DNA of 64,000 bases from Symsagittifera roscoffensis (Eukaryota; Xenacoelomorpha; Acoela; Convolutidae), in the NCBI RefSeq assembly GCF_963678635.1, contig NC_087065.1, positions 10,065,579 to 10,129,578 of the forward strand, written 5' to 3'. Numbering within the stretch: position 1 is the stretch's first letter; every line of letters starts with the position of its first letter. Below the pieces are notes generated by a model that saw nothing but the letters and a program-made list of their open reading frames with translations, did not search any database and had not been told where the DNA came from. Positions 56,795 through 64,000 of this stretch are shown one piece after another. The position numbers and the translations under genes are program-made.

Positions 56795-57327
56795 GTTCCG
56801 ACTTTCGATACGAAAGTAACGGAATATTTGTGCTCGGGGTGGGTTTTTTTTTTCTTCAGACAAATTTCGACTTTTTAACTAGCCATTTTTGACGGAATTT
56901 TTTTATATCATTCGAAAAGTATTGTTGTCTTCAGCTTAAATTTAAAAAGTTATTTCACCTGTGATCTTTTTTCGCGAAGTTATGGGGGTTTAAAGATTGC
57001 CATTTTGGCCAATTTGGGACAATTAACGCGCGATATATTTCGCGCTATTAACGCGTAAGCGGAGAGTTAATCCGTCCTAGAAATCGTTCCAAATTGGTTT
57101 AACGAAGCTTATTTGCCATAGTTGATTAGTTACAAGTAGCAAAATCTATCCTTTTGTACTTTATATTTCGTGTGGGGGATGATTTTTATTTAAAAAAATT
57201 TCAAATTAAAAAAAAAAAATTTTCATTTTGTGTTATTACTTGTAATTTTTTAATGTTATTACTGCTCCATAAACTTTAATAGGCAGTCGGAACATTCAGG
57301 GCTTCGCCCTGATACGAGCAGTCTTGT
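56795..57327 (+). mobile_element. Family A (HINE-like), best full-length plus copy
   Basis: 5' GTTCCGACTTTCGATACGAA after TATT; body GTGCTCGGGGTGGG, AACTAGCCATTTTTGACGG, GGGACAATTAACGCGCGATA, TTCGCGCTATTAACGCGTAA, AAATCGTTCCAAATTGG; 3' AGGCAGTCGGAACATTCAGG, hairpin CAGGGCTTCGCCCTG at 57297-57311, CGAGCAGTCTTG then TT. About 533 bp without coding potential. A good reference for the family. Confidence 0.9.
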
Positions 57328-57334
57328 TGATTTT

Positions 57335-57816
57335 GTTCCGACTTTCGAAACGAAAGTAACGGAATATTTGTGCTCGGGGTGGTTTTTTTCTTCAGACAAA
57401 TTTCGACTTTTAAACTAGCCATTTTGACGGGATTTTATTTAAATCATTCGAAAGCTATTGTTGTCTTGAGCTTAAATTTAACAAGTTATTTCACCTGTGA
57501 TCTTTTTTCGCGAAGTTATGGGGGTTTAAAGATTGCCATTTTGGCCAATTTGGGACAACTAAGAGCGATATATTTCGCGCTATTAACGCATAGGCGAGAT
57601 TTAATCGTTCCAAATTGGTTCAAGGAAGCTTATATGCCATAATTGATTTGCTAAGAGGAGATTGATTTCTTTACTTAATATGACGTGTGGGGGGATGATT
57701 TCACAACAAATTTCAATTTTTTTTTAAATTTTTTATTTTTGTTTTATAACATTTGAATTTTTCATTTCATTGCTGCTCTATAGACCATAAAAAGCAGTCG
57801 GAACATTCAGTCTTGT
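57335..57816 (+). mobile_element. Family A copy in tandem, hairpin deleted
   Basis: Starts GTTCCGACTTTCGAAACGAA only 7 bp after the previous copy. The 3' end reads AGCAGTCGGAACATTCAGTC then TTGTT, so the hairpin-forming GGGCTTCGCCCTGATACGAG part is missing although the outer terminus is kept. The ORF across it (57370-57642) is not a gene. Confidence 0.88.
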
Positions 57817-57819
57817 TAA

Positions 57820-58605
57820 TTTTATTTCTTTACTTAAGAAATTTGGTTTTGTCAAAAAACAATTTCAAATTGTGAAGGCTAAAAAAGTAAAGCGAAAACC
57901 TTCAGTTTTTTGTGCAGATGTTTATGGCAATGTCAGTTCGAGCAAAGTAGTATCACGTAGTTTTAATATCGCTTGCTGAAATAAATGATCATTCGAAATA
58001 ATTATACGTCAATTACATACTGGTTCAAGAGCAGAGGATCTAAAATTTTTCTGATTACGTCTCAAATGGCATAATTCCCAAATAGCAAAAAATTGAAAAA
58101 TTGCTCAAATGGTCAATTAAAATGTTATTTGATATTTTATTTTGCAAAAGATGTAGAAATTTTATCAAAAGCGAAAAGCATAAGCTTGCGGTTAATGATA
58201 AGCCTCTTGTGTCGATTTTTCCGACTTAATTGTCGCATACAATTTTTTTTTCGGAAGCAATTAATTCCAAATTGTGTTCAATTGATTTCGTTCCTGACAA
58301 AACGTTAGAATTAGAAAATGATAAAAAACGTTTGAATTACAAAACAAACAATTTTAAAACTGGCTATTTGGGAAAAATTTCAGTTTTATGCCATTTGGGA
58401 ATTACACCATTTTGGAAGCTATCATTTTTCTCTGTGGCTTAAATCGACTGAAATTAATCCAATCAGATTCAACTTCCGGTTATATGACTTCTTGGTATCA
58501 ACTACTCAAAAAATTGTTATAATAAGTCATTTATTTACATTTAGTAATCAGAAGTGGATGATCAAAGGAGTCAAACGGCTCAGATAAATTCAGTAGAGCT
58601 GCTGC
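57820..58605. other. No gene seen
   Basis: AT-rich. Overlapping frames at 58093-58442 have no recognisable features. Confidence 0.45.
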
Positions 58606-58610
58606 TTTTT

Positions 58611-58700
58611 TGTTCCGACCACTGAAAATGGGGGGAAAATTGTATTCGATGGTTTTAGTTTTTTTTTGTTTTCCGCGCAAAATCAGGCACCACAATTAAA
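58611..58700 (+). repeat. Family B 5' fragment
   Basis: GTTCCGACCACTGAAAATGG, TTGTATTCGATGG and CCGCGCAAAATCAGGCACCA match the 5' module of family B, then the sequence switches to GGATTATAATGGATTATTG. Confidence 0.75.
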
Positions 58701-58842
58701 AATGGATTATAATGGATTATTGTAGATTTTTATGAGTAAGATCTTAATTTTTCCAAAACCTCGAAAACAAATTTTCAAAATCTGAATGTTATAAGCGCTA
58801 AAATGACTTTTACATTCAGTTAATTTCACATTCTTTTTAATT

Positions 58843-59615
58843 CAGGTGTGTGTAGGTGATACGGTAGGTGAGAGGGGGTAGTTGGGGGATATATGGGGTT
58901 GTAGATAGTGCAAAGATGGGAGGGAGGGGTGGAGAGGTGGGGAATGTAGGTAGGGGTAGTTGTGGGAAGGTGTGGAGGGTAGGTGGGAGGTGGTTGATAG
59001 GTGGGGGCGGGTAGATGGAGTTGGGTAGGTGGAGTGAGAGCAGGTGGGGACAGGTAAGTGGTGGGGTTGATGGATAGTGAGGGCAGTTGCAAAAATATGC
59101 TTTTGCAAAAGTTATCTACATGAGGGTAGGTTTAGAAATCGAGTAGGATATTTTCTACTTTTTTTCTTTTTGTCTCCCCCTCTCACCAAACATTTTCTAC
59201 TAACTCCCAACATTCATACTCTCTTCGCTTACCACACTGAACCCTTCTCTTCTTTTACTGCAAGAGTTCGTGAAAAAAAACTTACGCGTGCCAGTTGCCT
59301 ACGAAAAAAAACCTACGCTGGGGGGAGGGATGTGTGCAGGGGGTACGGTAGGTGAGAGGAGCTAGGTGGGGGCTATGAGGGGATGTAGGTGCTGGGGTAA
59401 TTGGGGCTAGGTGCGGGGCTTAGGTGGGAGGGGAGTTGATAGGTGGAGGTAGGTGGGTTGGGTAGGCGAGGTGAGGGTAGATGGAGTGGACTAGGTGGGG
59501 GTAAGTACGCGGTGGGGGGGGGGGGGAGGGGGGGGGGGGTTATTGGTTGGTGAAGCTCGGTGTTAAAATTTGGTTTTGCAAAATTTAATTAAAAGTTTGT
59601 AGGTTTAGAAATCGA
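58843..59615. repeat. Duplicated homopurine (G-rich) minisatellite
   Basis: Two related G-rich blocks on the plus strand, about 58843-59080 and 59320-59545, built from AGGTGGG/GGTAGGTG words. Both open with GGTACGGTAGGTGAGAGG-like sequence and both are followed by TTTTGCAAAA and GTAGGTTTAGAAATCGA (59093-59140 and 59571-59612), so a unit of about 480 bp is tandemly duplicated. The second block ends in G runs of 14 and 12 at 59513-59540. The Pro/Thr-rich minus-strand ORFs here are translations of the repeat. Confidence 0.85.
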
Positions 59616-59869
59616 CTAGGCTGTGAGTAATGCAGAAAAAGCAGCAAGTTCTGCAGAAAATTTAGAAAAAAAATATAGAGATTACAATCCATTATAATTC
59701 ATTATAAGGGATTTCAAAGAGATTATTATCAATTTTTTTGTCCCTAAAAATAATGGATTATAATTGATTGCGTGATCCCAAAGTCTAATTATAATCGATT
59801 ATAATAGCAACATTTTTGCACACGAAAGGTGCTTAAAATCCTCCTTGAAACATCACTGCGGGCGAATCA

Positions 59870-60265
59870 ATGATGTTCATTGCCACACCAGCTAAATCTA
59901 TCAGTAGATTATTGCTATTTCAACAAATTTTGAATAAGTGAATTTTGAATTATGAAAAAGCAATAAAAAACCTATTAAATTGAAGTACCGAGGTTCCATC
60001 GCGCAACTATCAGCATAGTAGACTTAAATGCTACCTCTGCGCCACGAAGCATTAGATATTATTCACAGGTTATATGGCATTATGTAACTCACACTCTCAA
60101 TTGAAAGCTGCTAGATTCAGTTAAAATTTCTCAAATTTAGCGCTGACTTTCTGCGGAATCATTACTGAAAAAACAATGAAATATCGCAGGTTTGTCTATG
60201 CAAAACTTTGGAATTATACATGAATCAGTTCTGGAAAATATAGATTACTGGGATACTACGGAAAA
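59870..60265 (-). mobile_element. tRNA-derived repeat, copy 2 (minus)
   Basis: The reverse complement matches copy 1 throughout. The tRNA-like segment (59983-60052) is better preserved: A box TGGCGCAGAGG (complement of 60034-60044) within TCGTGGCGCAGAGGTAGC, which closely resembles animal elongator tRNA-Met. The B-box region GCGATGGAACCTCGG is decayed. A second tRNA-like arm (GCGAGGTTGTAGTTGAATTC in reverse complement) may lie just beyond, at about 60290-60340. Confidence 0.78.
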
Positions 60266-60349
60266 TTCAAAAATAATTAGTGGGATTTAACCCGAGTGGG
60301 GGAATTCAACTACAACCTCGCGGCATTGAAGTAAATCGGCGACAGAAAA

Positions 60350-61135
60350 TATGGACCTGAATGTATATGCTATGTAGATTTTTACTGGTTGAATATACAA
60401 GTGAGATGACTTGTATTTGATCGACGCAGAAAAAATGATCAGTAACCCATGCAGTGTTTTTGATCAACCTCTATTGGGCTTCTAAGAAAAACAAAAGCAT
60501 GCATTTTTCTTTATGTATTTTCTGGGCTGGATTCTGGGCTGGATTTTCTGGTCGATCACTCCTCTCACCCATTTGTGCCTATTTTTTTAAAAAAAGAATT
60601 CTCCTTTGGACGCCATTATACTCTAAATTCGAGGAAGAGAGCGCAAATAAAGGCATTTTTTGCTGATCTCAAGGTAAATTTTTTTAATTGTTTTTTAAAA
60701 AGGGCGTTGATTTGAGAGAGTGGGATGAGAAACTCTTTCATTCATGGATTTTAAAATGAGTCAATTTGTTTTCGTTTTTATAATTTTTAGATTTTTTTTT
60801 GCGAGTGACCAGTTAATTATATGCGAGAGGCCAGTAAATTATATGTCGTCTAAAAATCTTTTAAAAAAGTTGTAACTCATTTTTTTCTTTATTTATGTTA
60901 CAAATAATGTGTCCCAAGCAGTTTAGGGGGTAAATGTTAGTTTGGTTCTGCGTATGAATTTTCAGCCAATCAGAGTAGAGCTTTTTACCCGCTGCGCTTG
61001 GTAAATTCAACATAAATCGAACACTGGGGTAGAGAAAGCTAACTTGGTCTTTTAGAAGGTTTGGTTGTGTTGAAAACATTTATTGCAAAATCCATTGAAT
61101 ACCACTTTGACTATCCATTAACTCTTTAAAACCAT
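60350..61135. other. No gene seen
   Basis: AT-rich. Frames at 60454-60666 and 60861-61079 lack domains. Confidence 0.4.
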
Positions 61136-61142
61136 TTTGAAA

Positions 61143-61383
61143 TTTTGTATGAAAATTGTACGACAAGCATTTTTTCCATAGACACCATATTTGAATTTGT
61201 ATGCTAAGCATTTTTTCCATAGACACCATATATGAATTTGTATGACAAGCATTTTTTCCATAGACACCATATATGAATTTGTATGACAAGCATTTTTTCC
61301 ATAGACACCATATATGAATTTGTATGACAAGCAATTTTCCATAGACACCATATATGAATTTGTATGACAAGCATTTTTCTTTT
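61143..61383. repeat. 41-bp minisatellite, about 5.7 units
   Basis: The GACAAGC landmark starts at 61162, 61203, 61244, 61285, 61326 and 61366, a period of 41 bp with one 40-bp unit. The core is TTGTATGACAAGCATTTTTT followed by CCATAGACACCATATATG. Inner units are nearly identical. The minus-strand ORFs reading repeated YGVYGK-like peptides are artefacts of the period. CAACCCGGGTAACCC lies just outside the right end. Confidence 0.95.
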
Positions 61384-61399
61384 ATGGGCGTCAACCCGG

Positions 61400-63150
61400 G
61401 TAACCCTACTCTAAATCAGGAAACAGTTGTAAAATCAATTCAACAAAACAAGTAGATCCTAACGAAAGCTTGAACTTTGGTGAAACCATGCCTAGTCAAC
61501 ATTTATATAAGGCTTAACAAGTTCAGACCTGTAATGAAATTTTGTATATTCCTGGGAGCGTTTAAAATTTCAAGAGCCATTGTGTAATCATAATACTCTT
61601 GCTGTCCATAAGCTGCAAAAAGCCAAGACCTTATATCAAAATGCAAATTTTGGTCGAGTTAGTGAGTAATGCTAGCCAAATTAAGGTAAAAAATTTAACC
61701 ACACCAATATCCACAGCGCTATTTCTAACTCTTTAACTTGCAGTCAATAAATTATTCAAGCGCATATTAGTTCTTAGTTTGTCATTTTTGTTGTTTAAAT
61801 GCTAAAAACGGTCGTCAGGTTAATTAAAACTTACCGTCATTTCTTGTTAACCAAATTACGTTTGATTGATTTGATTTTAATTTACCTTTTTGGCTATTCA
61901 ATGATTTTAAAAACTTCTACGCCAATGTTTTCCAATCATAAGGATTATATGTATTATTTATAAAAACCGAGAAGAGACTAAAAAGGCTTCGAAAATTTTG
62001 CTCAAAAACTTTTGTATTTGTTTTGAATATGAAAACCCATATAATTCAAAAAAAATTTATACTGTCTGGGGGTGTCGAAAAAAAGGTCTAATGCTTCCAA
62101 GCACAGTTCTTTAAAAAACTCCTAATTTTCCAATCAAACGTACTTAGAGTGTTTTTGGTTTGCTTTTTGAGTTGATAGGTTTCCACACCATTATTCAAGT
62201 TAATCGATTTCAATCAATTTCGGTCAGTTATTATACTGTCCTAGAAAAGTCTAAATACTGACTTTTTAAGCAATTTGCAAAGGCATCGTAAAAAAAGTCA
62301 TAGGCAGTACTTAGTAACTTCTGATTGGTGACTATAATTTGAGTTATCCCAAAAGAGATAGAAAAAACTGGATACGTACTTTGTACCTATGATCTATCGA
62401 TTAACAACCATTTTTTACCCACAAGAACTGCTGGATATTCACTCATAGTTTATGGCACCAGTTTGAGAATAGTAGATACCTTTGTAAGCTACTGTCCTGC
62501 AAAAAGTGATCATCATTCTTTAATAACAATTACGCAACTCAACTTCTTGTGAAATTCAAGCACATTTTTGTAAACAAAAAATATTCAGCTGAAGAATTCA
62601 GAAAAACAACGAAAACATCAGATTGGCCAAATTGATAAATGGAAACTGAAGATAAAAAGAGGTTTGCTGTTATTGAAGAAATTAAAATCTTTCGAAACAT
62701 GCTCCGATCAACTACTTGTTCACAAAAGATGACCAACCGGTCTTTTTACTAGCTAAACATTATGCATCGAAAATCATTTGCAGTTGTAAAATCATGAAGT
62801 TAGAAGATCTAGTGTCCACGGAAAACAAGAAAAATTACGATACCTTTTGGAATCACTTCATTGAATCGGCTCATCAGATAGATTGAAATGAAAACGTATA
62901 AACGAAGTGACGAGAAGCAAAAAAAAATTGCTTGTGATATTGCTTGGATTTGAATTTTGTTTGGAAATGTTTTAACGGATGGAAAATAGATAGTAAAGTT
63001 TCTGAGTTCTTGTTTGCACCTTTTTTTCCAAATTTTGTAAACCCGAAGAATCTCATCAGCAGGGATTTTTCCTCTTGCACTTTGATTACCAGACTTCAAT
63101 TACGAAAATATCTTCTCGCTTTGATGAAAAATTAAACCTTCCGATCTTTT
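61400..63150. other. No gene seen; may include the 5' part of the RT fossil
   Basis: AT-rich to about 62500. Then a less repetitive stretch (62540-63150) with short broken frames on both strands leads into the reverse-transcriptase remnant. The minus-strand frame at 62809-63099 is antisense to it and has no known domain. Confidence 0.4.
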
Positions 63151-63159
63151 GAATTACCA

Positions 63160-63760
63160 GCTTGTGTCAAGATGTTACCGAATTTGAAACAATTTACAGA
63201 CCAATATCTATTACTCCTTCACTGGCGAAAATTTTTTTTGTAAAAATTTCTTCAACAACAAGTGACCCTAAATAAATCCCATTTGACGAGCAAACATCAA
63301 TTTGGATTTCGAAAATGTTTTTCATGCATAGATGCTCCACTGTTAACAGAAACAATCAGACCAAAAGCCGAAGAAACGCGCTAATTGCGGGTGCTGTTCG
63401 TGAAATATTTACTGCTTTCAGATCAATCGATCACAATTTTCTATTAGTAAAAAAGAATAACTAGCCTTCAATTCAACCATCATTCATTTTATATTCATTT
63501 TATGACAAAGAGACATCATCAAGTTGCCTTAGAACAGAATCAGATTGGTTCACAGTCGTGGGAGGAATTTCTCAATGTACAGTTTTAAGAGCTCTTTTGT
63601 TTAATTTAAAATCAATGATATCTACAAAAATGTAAAATGTGTTAGCGAAAAAGTTGGCTGATGAAACAACTCTGCTGATGAACGCTAAGAAAGTTAGCAA
63701 GACAAAGAGAGTTTTGCAGAGAACATTGCTAACTTTTTGAACTAAATTGAGCAAAGTTCT
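63160..63760 (+). pseudogene. Decayed non-LTR retrotransposon reverse transcriptase
   Basis: Translated pieces carry the ordered motifs of a Jockey/CR1-type LINE reverse transcriptase: YRPISITPSLAKIF at 63195; SKHQFGFRK followed by IDAPLLTETIR at about 63289-63350 in a shifted frame; EIFTAFRSIDHNFLL at about 63402 (family pattern F-D-x-x-x-A-F-D-x-x-D-H); SDWFTVVGGISQ and ALLFN at about 63543-63610 (family pattern G-x-P-Q-G-S-x-x-G-P-x-L-F); LADETTLL at about 63654 in place of FADDTTLL. Frameshifts and stops separate the blocks, and both catalytic Asp motifs are altered, so it is dead. No endonuclease domain or 3' tail is recognised. The 5' part may extend back to about 62850. Confidence 0.8.
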
Positions 63761-64000
63761 GTAAGAACTAATCAAAGTTGAATTGAGTTTTTTCTTTCTA
63801 GAAGTATTTCAACAACGAACTAACATATCAAAATCAGGTTAAATATCAAAAATATCTATACACTCCTAAAAATTGCACCATCCAATTTAAAACTAATGCT
63901 CAATAAATGCTTAGCACTCAGCCATTTGCATCGTTCGACTGTTTTTTTGACTACAAAATTAAAAAACCTAGCTGTTACACTAGAAAAAAAAAACTCAACT

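Noticed and set aside
58826-59108. Pro/Thr-rich minus-strand ORFs, mucin-like in appearance.
   Set aside because: They are translations of the homopurine tract in two overlapping frames, with no signal peptide or flanking coding sequence.
61080-61394. Minus-strand ORFs encoding a repeated YGVYGK peptide.
   Set aside because: The 41-bp period is not a multiple of three and the array is open in more than one frame; this is what a stop-free minisatellite produces, not a gene.
1-64000. A novel multi-gene system (defence, biosynthetic or similar).
   Set aside because: Only one convincing gene is present. The remaining structure is repeats and fossils, so no gene cluster can be claimed.

Overview
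This is a non-coding, AT-rich stretch of an animal nuclear genome. It contains one convincing protein-coding gene: an intronless-ORF class A (rhodopsin-like) GPCR of 401 residues on the minus strand at 25032-26237. Its NRY and NPFIH variants of the DRY and NPxxY motifs point to a lineage-specific or orphan invertebrate receptor. The GPCR, tRNA-derived SINE-like repeats, a non-LTR reverse-transcriptase fossil, hAT-like MITEs and Helentron-type repeats together indicate a metazoan, most likely an invertebrate. I cannot name the species. No rRNA, intact tRNA, CRISPR array, operon or prokaryotic signal is visible.

Region by region: 1-3.2 kb is layered copies of a dispersed repeat (family A). 4.4-4.65 kb is a small terminal-inverted-repeat (TIR) element. 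8.7-9.5 kb holds two adjacent TIR elements. 11.3-12.5 kb is a large fold-back repeat. 12.9-13.3 kb is an hAT-like MITE. 14.2-16.3 kb is a head-to-tail cluster of three family A copies on the minus strand, followed by another hAT-like MITE at 16.7-17.1 kb. 22.3-23.0 kb is a family A copy with another element nested inside it. 24.87-26.3 kb is the GPCR gene with a broken tandem duplicate of its 3' end. 27.2-28.5 kb is unusually structured: a family A end abuts a perfect 278-bp palindrome, then come an hAT-like MITE with a near-perfect 8-bp target duplication and an inverted 17-bp minisatellite. 29.4 and 32.9-33.3 kb are tRNA-derived repeats. 34.4-37.0 kb is a G-richer block that may be an old, degraded element. 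42.5-43.3 and 48.9-50.1 kb are copies of a second repeat family (B). 52-53 kb is an hAT-like MITE nested in a larger TIR element. 56.8-57.8 kb is a tandem pair of family A copies. 58.8-59.6 kb is a duplicated homopurine minisatellite. 59.9-60.3 kb is an inverted copy of the 33-kb tRNA-derived repeat. 61.1-61.4 kb is a 41-bp minisatellite. 63.1-63.8 kb is a decayed reverse transcriptase.

The main organising observation is that families A and B have the architecture of Helentron-associated elements (HINE/DINE-like). Both carry the same short subterminal inverted repeat (GTTCCGAC / GTCGGAAC), a hairpin just inside the 3' end, and T-rich insertion points, although their bodies and hairpin sequences differ. 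No autonomous Rep/helicase is visible here. Apart from the GPCR, the short ORFs in the window are mostly open frames inside repeats; two minus-strand ORFs are listed as weak exon candidates.
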